Of a stretch of 64,000 bases of DNA, positions 33,020 through 64,000 are shown piece after piece. The position numbers were made by a program, and so were the translations under genes. This stretch comes from Pachyseris speciosa (taxonomy: Eukaryota > Cnidaria > Anthozoa > Scleractinia > Pachyseridae). The notes beneath the pieces are model-generated. The model did no database searches. It saw only the letters and a program-made list of their open reading frames with translations, and was not told the origin of the DNA. Position 1 is the first letter of the stretch. Every line of letters starts with the position of its first letter. Where the stretch lies: positions 132,501-196,500 of the forward strand of contig JAEMWC010000390.1 of assembly GCA_016490735.1 (NCBI GenBank), written 5' to 3'.

Positions 33020-34973
33020 CGAACATTTCTCTCACTCTTTTTCTTTATTTTCTCCTTTGCCTGCTGAAAAATAGATGGTCTTTTGTCATTTAACATTTGC
33101 TACTAAAAGTGCGTGAGTGCGTGAGATGATAAAACAAGATCAGATAAGACTGGTTAACTTCAATGAGTGCCAAGTTGAATTTGTACTATCAAGGAAGTTA
33201 GGAATGTGAATCTTATAACAAGAATTAATTTGCGATAAGGTGGCAATGCAATTTTTTCCCATTAAGTTACCACTGCGAGTGAATTAGGGGAAACTGGGTC
33301 ATTTGCGCACATTTTGATAGCATATCCACACTAGTAAGCCGTTAACCGTTTTTATTAATTTTAGTAAAAAGGAATAACGTAAGCATCTTATCTCTCTTAA
33401 AAACGCGACAGGTTAATGTAACTGTGTTAGTATCGTTGTGGCTGGCTGTTTCCACATACCAGTCTTTTTTGTTTTCGATCTTCCAGGACCTTTGTCAAGA
33501 TAAAACTGCTTGTCACCTAGGATTTTATGCTTTCGAATTATTTCTGCTAACACCACATGTACGGGATTTGAAATATCATGTAGGACAGTCAAACTACGGT
33601 ACGACTGTCTCTCTTTAGAGACAAGTGCTAGTATCTGCATTGCAAATGGATGCCTAAACATTTTGAATTTGTAACCCTCACAAATATCTATTTACCCAAT
33701 TATATTGATGAGTTTTTACCATAGTTTTGTTCTTATGGGATTGTTTTGGAATCATTGGAATAACAATTTCATCTTCTAGAGTCAATTTCGTACAATCATT
33801 TTTTGTACAAATATGATTTCTGTGTTTTGAGCTTTTATCTTCCACAGTGTAAACGCATATTTCTACACATTTTGGGAATACGAAATATCTTCAGTTTATT
33901 TAAGATTAAAATCGATATTGTCAGGTTATTTAAGGTTAAAATATATTCGCTTAAAGCTTGGGATATTTATAATTAGCTTTTCGCTGGTAGCTTTAGAATA
34001 TATTCGCTTGCTGGTTTGAACTAATCAACGCTCGCTTCAACTAACCAAGAAAGGAAAAAACACAAAAAAAGAATTTTACTATACTCGTTACTTAGCTTAG
34101 GTTAGGGCAAGGCGAGAGGTAAAGGAGCCGACTGTTGTCAATCTCAAACAATGAATTTGATTGGTCTTAATTGATGTAGTGTTAGCAGCCAAAACAACAG
34201 TTAAAGTTCACGGTGAAATTCACGGCAGACCTCCTTTTCCTGCTGCTTTCGCGTTTTATGAAACCATCGTGTTCGCTCGTTTCAAAATATTATAACATTT
34301 TGGAGGAAAGCACTGACAAGAGAGTCAGTACGTTTATCGAAGGAAATTAGAGCACGTTCCGCATATTTGTAATAACAATAGTGGTTTGATTTTACCTAGT
34401 TGAGCTCTCTTTTCGGTTCTCAACTATTTCATTTGGGGGATATATTATTCGAAATTTGGGAATACATATATAAACAGGTTATGACCTTGGGTCGGTTCTT
34501 GAACACTGTGTTTGATTCCAACTCTCAACATGGCCAAAGAACTCTTCGTTGATTAGACAAAAAACCTAGAAATCGTCTTTTGGCGATATTTTCACCCCAC
34601 TAGGCAATTTATGGCCAGATTTGGTTGTTTTACGCTAAAAAGTGGATTTTGTCAAAAAACTTGGCACTTTGTTTAAGGTTCTTGATGAAGGGTTCTTGCA
34701 CCGACTCTTTTCTTTATCTTACTTTTGGGGTATAAAGATGTACATAATGTTCGTACGGTTTCAATTCTAAACTGAATGCCGATGATCGATATTAACAGGA
34801 TTTAACGTCGTAGCCTTGTTTTAATTAAGGAAAGTAACACTTTTAGAAGTTGTCATTAAGCCTAGAGACGATTTCGTTTATTAGAAAACTAGTTACTTCC
34901 TTCAAAAGGTGTTTTCAGCTGTGAAATTGGAAAAAAGTAATTTCCACAGCGAACCTTGTTTGTTTAGGGCGCA
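33020..34973. other. gene-poor intergenic DNA
   Basis: 3' flank of the O-methyltransferase, then AT-rich DNA. Short open frames at 33413-33661 overlap on both strands and match nothing known. No repeat structure was recognised by eye. Confidence 0.5.
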
Positions 34974-35048
34974 TAGCCTGTGTACAGACGCCCCCTCCCC
35001 TCATCGGGGATTTTTTTCTGAGGGGAGAGGGCGTCTGTACACAGGCTA
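34974..35048. repeat. near-perfect 75-bp hairpin
   Basis: TAGCCTGTGTACAGACGCCC at the left and GGGCGTCTGTACACAGGCTA at the right form arms of more than 30 bp around a T-rich loop. It is a short foldback element; the flanking GGCGCA words may be a duplicated target. Confidence 0.9.
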
Positions 35049-36800
35049 AGGCGCACGACCGCTCTACCTTCGCACCAAAACTCGCATACTAATCGGTCCT
35101 ATTTGAGTTCTTTGTTCTCAGTTGAACCATTCAGCTAAATTTTACTCATCCTTTTGACCTTAAACTAAAATCTGTTTCGACAGAATCTCAGTAAAATAAA
35201 AACGTGATTACTTTCAGACTAGCGATTTGAATTCTGGTTTTGGAATTCAGTCTTAAAGATGTTTTTAGCAACTGCAAAACAGTCGGTTTTTGTTTTCGTT
35301 TTTTGAAGGCGTGAATTCGCGCTCGCTTTGCGCGAGAGCCTCACACGCCCGCAGGACGTGTGAGCCGAGAGAAAAACCGATGGTCACTTTTCCATATAAT
35401 GAATTCGTTCTGACCAGGGACAGTTGAACTCAGCTCAATTTCAATCCCTTTGACTTCCCGACTTTTATCACCTGAAAACACCTACTATCTGCATATGAAT
35501 GCTATTTATCTTTGCAAAAAGCCAATTAGCATAAATAAACCTGTCCTGTAAGCTTAGATGCACTCGATAAACCGCTCAGAGAACTGACGGTGTAAACTCT
35601 ACACAGTTGAGAAGCCACAAGAATAAAGCCGTTACGACCGAAACCTGATGTGTGCCTGTGGTATAAAATCTGTCCCGTAACAACAGTCTGCTAGTGGCGA
35701 AAGTTCTAAGAAGGTTCTAACTAGAACCGAAGCTCTTTAGCAATAAGCAAATGAGAGATCGTTGCAGTTAAGGTGAACAATGAATATCACGTGACCAGGG
35801 TATTTAATACCCCCAGGTAGCAGCAATTGTAGAACTTGAGTGAAACCTATTGTTAGGGTTGGGATTGCAAAATTTACAACAGTCACGTTGGCCTTGAAAT
35901 CAGTTGTTTAAATAAGGGTTAGGTTTGCGTTAGGGGTGGGATTTGGGCGTCAACAGGTCACGTGACAAGCATTCTCACCGAATTGCAGAACCTTGGGATA
36001 ACTAGCCACACGCCGCTGGTCTTGTTGAGTTTAAAACATTATGCAGTAAAGTGTTAATTTCGGGACTGACAACCCCCTTACTTACACTTTGCTTTTCGTT
36101 ACGACATTGAGCTCTCCATGGCTTTTGCCAACCACTCTCCCCCTCTAAATCTTTATCCTTTCACTTGAATTGACACAAAATGTTCCAGTGTTATTAGTAA
36201 CAAAGATCATAATTCCTTTACACAGTGTGTGACATCAAAACGACAAGTAACAGCCAAAATAATATTTTTATTAAATATACAACTTTTTGACAATACTTTA
36301 GTCTACATATCCAGAATTTTCACTCATGCATTTTCATAAATTTACATATTTTTATCTGATAAGTACTTGTAACAATTAATCTCATAGCTAGGAGGTACCC
36401 TTAGCGGTCTCGAAGCGCTTCGATGATATTTTTTAATCATTAGCTACTTAGATGCTGGTATCTGTATGCGTTATACTTTTTCTTTTAATTCCTACCTTGG
36501 CCCTTAAATTTACACTCCTATTCGCAATATATTCACAAAAGAGTGCACTCAGTGTTATTGTCTTTTAGTTCAAAATGAAATAAGGGTGTATTACAATTGT
36601 ATTTGCCATAAAAATGAAGAAAGGTACAATTAATCTTTTCACTGTTAGATTATTAAAATCGCGGGACCGAATTCAGGTGAATTATTAACCTTATAATGCA
36701 AGACATGTTTCGGCTGTTGCATGTTTTCGCTGTTCTGTTTACTATTTTTAGTAACATTGATTTAGCGTGACACAGTTGAACATCCCGTAAGCCACGCCCT
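35049..36800. other. intergenic DNA without recognised features
   Basis: Mixed AT-rich DNA. An imperfect palindromic GC-rich patch (about 35310-35375, GCGCTCGCTTTGCGCGAGAG) is the only local structure noticed. There are no plausible coding exons. Confidence 0.45.
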
Positions 36801-36824
36801 TAATGGGAAGCCTTGGCCCGGAGG

Positions 36825-37215
36825 GGGGGGGATACTCCTTGGTACGCCTAATAATGACCTTTAAGGGGAGGCTTCGCCCGAAAGGGGTACCTTTTTCACG
36901 CCTCAGGTATATGAAAGGGTAGGGATTTTACGAGTCGAAGTATATGAAATGGTAGGGAAATCTGTCAGTTAAGGGTTTAAAAGGGCTTTTCATTCAAATA
37001 TTTCGAGCACACATACCTTTAATTCATTGAACGCTACATAAAAATGACAAGAAGACTTGCCGTTTTAGGTATACGAAGGGGTACTATTTGTCAATGGAAG
37101 GTATCCGAAAGGGGTATTATTCTGTCAAAAATGGCATATAAAAGGGTAAGGGGTTGGACCTCGGGTTGGAGCCTTCAAGTACCAATTTTTTTAATACCCC
37201 CCCCCCCCCCCGCTC
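36825..37215. repeat. degenerate minisatellite, 'ATGAAAGGGTAGGG' type, with poly(C)
   Basis: Words such as GTATATGAAAGGGTAGGG, GTATACGAAGGGGTA and GTATCCGAAAGGGGTA recur every 20-60 bases and end at a C tract (37197-37211). It is related in style to 1395-1745. Confidence 0.55.
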
Positions 37216-37429
37216 CCTCTCCTCCCGGGAGCCTTGGTGATCGCTTACGAGAGATAGGAACACGTAGGATCCAGATTTTGGATTAGGTTTACGGCTAAGG
37301 TACACAAAAGTTGCCTTTATTGCTCGACTTTGAATGGCCACTTTTGAGATCTTGATGAAGCTAAAAGGTAAACACTCAAATGAAGCAAAACTAGCGGAAT
37401 TGATATATTCATTTAATAATTATATCAAA

Positions 37430-37690
37430 ACGTAATTGGGTCATGTCATGCTATATAGTCTCGTGTTAGTCATGTTCTAGCTATCCTAATGCTTTTTAAT
37501 ATTTAGTTTATAACTGTTAGTTTTCGTTCTTAGCTTAATTTTTATAGTTTTCGACTTGTCATATTATTAATCTCGTATTATTAGCTTTAGTCTCTTTTTT
37601 TATGTCTGTATAAACACGCCGTCCATGGAAACCAGCTCTAAGTGTTGTTGGGGCTAGGGTGTTTCTTTGATTTAAATAAAGTATACCAAT
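37430..37690 (+). repeat. possible LINE 3' end
   Basis: TA-rich sequence running to CTTTGATTTAAATAAAGT (37670-37682). It resembles the 3' untranslated end of cnidarian LINEs or a transcript end. No coding part is attached, so the call is weak. Confidence 0.3.
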
Positions 37691-38981
37691 AAGTATATCA
37701 TACCCGGCGTCTTTGCGAAGCCTTAAGCCTAGTGCTATATTTGGTAAACGCTTGATTTGATCTGAAAGGTAATGCGCTTTTGGTTGACTTCAAGGGCAGC
37801 GACAAATGCTGCCAAATGTTGCTTTGATTTGTACTGATACTTTTAGTCACCTTTGAAGAGTATCCAAAATTTAATACCTACCTATTGACACAAGTTAACA
37901 AACCATCGAAGGCAACTAAAAAGTACCTCTACAAGAACGCTTCAAAGGTGATCAAAAGAGTTTTAGTTTACGCGCGTTTGCCACACCTTGCGAATCAAAG
38001 GCAATCAAACATAAATTTTGGGGCCTTAAGCCTGAAACTAGCACCACTAACAAATTACATGCTCTCAATGGGATCGCCTGGATATATCTTATAATAATCT
38101 ACAACAGCTTTGGTGTCAAGAAATTTGTTGAACAAATCTTTTCAATGCCGGAGATTGATGTTACAGACTGAAGTAATTCGGGAAAAGGTAACTTCAGTCG
38201 ACATGCTTAATTCCGTTTGTCATCAGATGTTGGATCGGCGCACTTAATTCAGTTCTCAATGCGGCAATGATTTCGGTTCAATATTAAAAGTAACGAGCGT
38301 TTTTTTAAGTGACAAGACTGGCGTCAGTACTTGCCGACGTTATTGGTAGTATCGTAGAAATCGAACACAAAACATTGCGCTTATGGAAATAAGACTGTGA
38401 CAGCAGCTGAGGTCATTTAAATGGAGTACTTAGTTTAAAATATCCAATGTCAACAACGCGAACGAAAACAAACTGGAGCACTGGGTCAAATTTGCCAAGA
38501 ACGACAGAATAGACTGAACCGCAGGTTGTTTCTCATCAATGTCTTGGCTCTCTCTTTCTCTCTGATTAAAATTGTCTTAAAATCGCTGATTTTATTGCGT
38601 ATTTAATGAAAAATTACAGGCGAACCTTCTTGGAAATGATTTTTGTCGGGCGGGTTTTACTGCATTCGGTTATTATTAATTAAATTATATTCAAATCGCC
38701 TATGGGAAGGCGTCGTTCACGAATATACACTGCATGTGCAACAGATTCATAAATTCCTAGAATTGATGAGCTAGAGCGAGCATTGAAGGAGGTGACTTAT
38801 TTCCGACGTAAGACGAAATTAACTCTCTATTTTATTACCGAGTCATTCACGAATTTTCACGATAAAAGGGCACCTGCTCATTTCCATGCGCTATGTACAT
38901 GTGCATTGTAGACACATCGGTTTGTGGCATTTCCAGTTGGCCAGGAGAGCGAAAAAATGAGACAGGTGGAGAGATCGGATT

Positions 38982-38983
<2 letters not shown>

Positions 38984-39027
<44 letters not shown>

Positions 39028-39050
39028 TAATAATGATAATAATAATAATA
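38984..39050. repeat. (AAT)n microsatellite
   Basis: About 22 units with two GAT variants. It sits exactly at the 3' end of the minus-strand LINE fragment, so it is probably that element's tail. Poly-Asn and poly-Ile frames over it are artefacts. Confidence 0.95.
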
Positions 39051-39880
39051 ACTTTATTTACCCACGGGATCCTAATCACCTAAAAAGTGCTCTTCTAAAG
39101 AGCCGTGCGCATTAAACCTAATACTTAAAAGCTAAGACTTGAAAATTACAGACATTGTTGAAAAATCCTGTAATAAGTGCTAAACTAAGTTAAGAAATTT
39201 CTAACATACAATAGCGGAATAAAAACTATTTAAAGTAGTTGCCTGCCTAGCCTCCGCTGACAGACTGTTCCATGTTGCTGCGCCCCTATAACGAAAACTC
39301 TTCTAGAGGGCCTCGTTGTTCAGTCGGCCGCGTAATAAACAGGTTACGTTGCGCACCTCGAATATTATGCCTGTGGATGGTATTAAAGCTGGCGAATTTA
39401 TCAGACAGGTATTCGGGTACAAGGTTATTTACAGTTTTGAACATTAAAGATTTCAGTTGTTTTGCACGTCTGTCAGCGAGGCTTTTCCATTTAAGGGCAT
39501 GAAGAATCTGGGCAGATCTGACATCCCAACTAGACCCTGTGTTATTATGCGTGTAGCCCTGTTTTGTAGTTTATGGCTGAGGCCATTACCGATGTAGCCC
39601 AAGACAGCGCTGCAATAATCGAGATGCGGAAGAATTAATGACTTGTAAATTGTGACTAGGGTACTCTGAGGACATGTCGGTCTTAGCCTCCTCAGGGCAG
39701 CAAGTACTTTAGCAAATTTACCGACGACTTCGGAGATGTGAGCCTCCCACGAGAGTGTTTCATCAACCTGAACGCCTAGGTATTTGTAACTATTGACTCT
39801 TTCAATTGAATGCCCATCAAGGCATATGTGAGATTCACTAGGGAGCAAAGAGATTTTATGCCTTGTGATAAGTCGTCGCT
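39050..39880 (-). pseudogene. 5'-truncated LINE, RT C-terminal region
   Basis: On the minus strand, 39570-39830 reads NSYKYLGVQVDETLSWEAHI followed by LRRLRPTCPQSTLVTIYKSL and LPHLDYCSAVLG. After frame breaks, 39272-39450 continues with NLVPEYLSDKFA-like and LFITRPTEQRGP-like phrases. This is the post-palm part of an RT from the same broad LINE class as 2.06-4.73 kb. The RT core is missing. Confidence 0.85.
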
Positions 39881-40094
39881 GACAGATTTCAGGTGCCCAT
39901 TGCCCGGAGGCTGCAACTGCCATAAATTCTTGCAACGGCATTTTCACGAGTACCTTTGTTTTTAGATAAGTCTTCCCCTCGAAAATAAATATTTCCGATG
40001 ACGTCCACCAAATAGTTTCCGTGTAAATGCTGAAATGATCGCCTAAAATACCTTCAAAACAACCCGATGAAGATTCCTTGCATGTGCTCGCCAT
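39880..40094 (-). other. unrecognised N-terminal ORF segment joined to the LINE fragment
   Basis: An open frame on minus from 40094 begins MASTCKESSSGCFEGILGD with a good start context (AAACATGGCG). It runs about 70 codons (through KTYLKTKVLVKMPLQEFMAV) before entering LINE sequence without a stop. It could be a first exon of a host gene cut by the LINE, another transposon ORF, or chance. I do not recognise it. Confidence 0.3.
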
Positions 40095-41169
40095 GTTTAT
40101 TTCCTATGTGCACGAGTTGTGGTAGTTGTTGCAGTTACGTAGTAACAAGCGATTACTGATTACGCAATCGTTATGATTGGCTATCCGTTTCACAAACGCA
40201 GTATGGAAGTTGCACGCTCCATGCGCTCCTGCAGCTTTTAAAGTGGTCGCGGTCGCTTACGAGAAGTTATAATTATAATTAGGAACACACTCCTCGATAA
40301 GAAGGCATTTTCAAAATTTTTGGGATTTCATCAATTTGAAGATATACTGTAGACAGCGTTCTGAAACAACGCTAAAACATCGTGGCAGTGCGCTGGTCAA
40401 AAGGAAATACATTTATCAGTGAGAAGTACCACTCTGTTGTAGCAAGAGAAAATTACTGTTAAGTTCCGAAAGTAGCTCCCCAAAAGCTGACGACAATTTT
40501 CGCACCTTTCTAGTGATTCTCGAGAACAACTGCCCACACGAAAATAGGAACGGCCCCACGAAGGTAACGGTGCAGGCAAAAATACCATAGCGATGTATAC
40601 TGTGTTCCCTATGGCTTTGATCAAAAATGCTATGGCGTTGATTGGCCACAATACTCAAGAGGCGTACAGATGTAACATTTAAAACAATTGACAGACTCGA
40701 AAACCAACCCACGGCCTGGCTCGTACCTTTTATGCGCACAGCCATATCACTCAGGAAGTGGAAGCTATGGACAGATGGAACACCTTGATGTTTTACTGCA
40801 CAGGTTCATTGGGAAGAGAGAAATAAAGTGACATTATGGTTATCCCGCGATTGTGCTTACTATATATATTTTGCGTCTTTGTTTTTTTCAATTTATACTC
40901 GTTTACAGCTACCCGAAAGTAACGGCTACTCGAAAGAAATTGTGTCCTCAGTTGCTGGTAGAAAATGGGTGAGGCTGCGTGGGAGCGAGGCTTGTAACGC
41001 GCAGTCGCAGTATTTTGCTTGCTTGCTGCATTTGTTTATGTGTCCGTTTCAGTCAAGGCTGCAGTGGAGTGAGGATCGTAGTGGAAGTCGAAATCTGGTT
41101 CCATCTTGGTTTAAGGGACAACAAATAGTGGCCGTTACTTGCCATCGCATATTTTAGGGTCTTAGCAAC

Positions 41170-62171
<21,002 letters not shown>

Positions 62172-62760
62172 AGTGATGGATAGATGCAAGGCATTGCCTG
62201 GAACCCGTCATCAACCCCTTCATGTACTTTTGTAGCATAGCATAAACTTTGTGAATAGCTGTGTAAAATATTGCAGTATGCTTAATTGCATGAGGCATGT
62301 TATGTTCTCTTCTCTTGGATGTACAATTAAAACTTTGCGTTGTAATGGTGACTGGGCCAGCATGTGCTGTGCTTCACTTCGTGTGTTAGGTATGATGGAA
62401 GCTTCATAAATAGGTTTCCTGTGCCATACTGGAAGCCCAGGATACACACCAACTAAAGTGAAAACTGCCCTTTACTGATTGGCATTCTGTGTAACAAATA
62501 ATTGTCTCAATTAACAGACAAGTAATGTATTGCAATGATTTTACTAGTGAATAAATATACAGTGTATAGAATGATATGCATATCTAATTTGTAGTTAGGA
62601 GTTAGAGTTCATTTTTGTGCAATTATTTTAGCACCAAAAGGATGTCAATCATTTCATATTATAGGCTTCAACTCTTCCTATCTCGTTACTAGCTGTCCAG
62701 TTGTATTTCTGTCTTGGCTTTCATTTGTTTAGATGCACTGATGTAAAGCAAATTTCTGCG
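62172..62760 (+). terminator. calcineurin A 3' UTR with candidate poly(A) signals
   Basis: ATTAAA at 62326-62331 and AATAAA at 62550-62555 are the first plausible polyadenylation signals after the stop. Which is used cannot be told from sequence. Confidence 0.5.
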
Positions 62761-64000
62761 ACCAATAATGCAGATTTGGATGATGAATTATATTAATATA
62801 TCGTAGGAATATGCTTTATACAGTATTTGGCTGCCATTGAAGAAATCGTGTGGACATTTGCACTGGATTCTGGTGAATCAAGGTGTGATGAATTGACTGA
62901 CATTAAGTACTTTGGAACGTTTAAAATAGAGCAAGTAACTGAAATCATTATTGGCACCGGCGATGGTCAAAAGTTATCAAACCTGGCAACTAAACCCAAA
63001 GAGTCAGTTGTCTCTTTTAAACAGGGTTGTCACGGTCGGAAAAATCAGGGGAAAACAGATGTTTTTTTAAGGCCAGGGGCATGTCAGGGAATTGTGTACC
63101 CTGTCGGGAAAATTGTAAATTCTGCCTGAAAATCAGTGAATGTTACTTTTGGCAAGCCATTAGGGTTTGTGAGGAAATTCCTTGTTAATAAAGGTAATGT
63201 TGTTTCAATAATTTCCTACAAAGGAATTAATTTCTGTGGCTTCATTGCCAACTTTATTGCACAAGGAATGGTCTTAAATGGTCGGTGGAAAGTGGTTTGG
63301 TCTTAGAATTTTTTCTGTCGGAATCAGTGGCAACCCTGTTTAAAACAGCTGAGGAATATTACCCGGTAGCTTGCAGAGCTGCAGTTACAGTGTCAAGAAC
63401 AGCGTCAGTTTTATTGGCTTTTTTGGTTACAGGATGTCTTGATCGAATTTTGCGTCAATAAATGTCGTTGCACTTTACAGCTCCAATGCCTTAAAAATTG
63501 ATGAGGAAGTTTTATCTAGAATGATCTCAGTGCAATGTGCCCTTATAATTATGAACTGGCACATCGATCAAACTTTTAAGCCTGAATTCCTCTGTTTTCT
63601 TGGGTCTGTCTGTCAGGGTTCCAGATAAGATTTTAAGGCAGGCTGTCAACAAGGAATTCCAACAGGTCAAATTTCACCAAACCATTACAAATTTTCTATT
63701 AATTTGCCAGGTCATTTAGCTGACATAGTTTTTTAGCTGAGACCCCCCTCTTATCTGGAACACTGTCTTGCAGATCCATTCCTCTGGAAATGGTGCTTGG
63801 TCATTCTCGCGTTAAATAGATGTCTTTCCTCAAAGCAATAGTTTATGAGCGAGTGAATGTATTATACTGTACCCTAATAAGTAAAAATTGCTTTGTGAAT
63901 GTAACATTGTAGGAGACATTTTATGCTTGTCTATACAAAGCCCCTAATGCTTAAGGTAAAAGGTAGGTGGACATGTTTTATTTATGATTTTATTAAAGTG
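62761..64000. other. 3' flanking DNA
   Basis: No gene was recognised. The 100-codon frame at 62827-63129 has no known domain and no exon-like borders. Confidence 0.5.

Noticed and set aside
38891..39115. Poly-Asn / poly-Ile ORFs
   Set aside because: Translation of the (AAT)n tract at the LINE tail.
40397..40745. 109-codon minus-strand ORF with hydrophobic stretches
   Set aside because: No recognisable family and no supporting splice sites; chance open frame upstream of calcineurin A.

Overview
This is eukaryotic DNA, with spliced genes, long introns packed with repeats and many SINE, LINE, Penelope-like and MITE remnants. The gene content points to an anthozoan cnidarian, probably a stony coral: a DHQ-synthase-like sugar-phosphate cyclase lies directly upstream of a class I O-methyltransferase, as in the mycosporine-like amino acid (MAA, 'sunscreen') gene pair of corals and anemones, followed by an animal calcineurin A gene. 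The species is an inference; nothing here fixes it.

Layout. (1) About 1-16.9 kb holds no recognisable host gene. It contains a 58-bp perfect palindrome, a decayed APE-type LINE (2.06-4.73 kb), tRNA-like SINE and MITE copies, a broken Penelope-like reverse transcriptase (9.4-10.6 kb) and a 4-kb tandem array with a 214-bp unit (10.83-14.88 kb). The minus strand of the first array unit folds as a type I hammerhead ribozyme, so the array looks like a metazoan retrozyme-type repeat. (2) 16.9-30.7 kb: the DHQS-like cyclase gene, five coding exons on +, with a one-base deletion in exon 4 that breaks the frame; its introns hold several TIR elements. (3) 31.4-33.0 kb: the O-methyltransferase, two exons, same strand, start 0.68 kb downstream. 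Together the pair would make 4-deoxygadusol from sedoheptulose 7-phosphate. The ATP-grasp and NRPS-like or ligase genes needed to finish MAAs are not in this window. (4) 33.0-41.2 kb: gene-poor, with a 5'-truncated LINE on the minus strand and a near-perfect hairpin. (5) 41.17-62.17 kb: a complete calcineurin A catalytic subunit gene, 12 coding exons, 484 codons, all metal ligands present. Its introns hold a pogo-like transposon, two elements sharing a TIR family, an RLE-type LINE scrap, two copies of one MITE, a SINE and nested MITEs. (6) 62.2-64 kb: its 3' flank.

Exon limits were placed by hand from GT/AG sites, phase agreement and remembered family conservation; no alignment or search was run. 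Repeat boundaries are approximate to a few bases.
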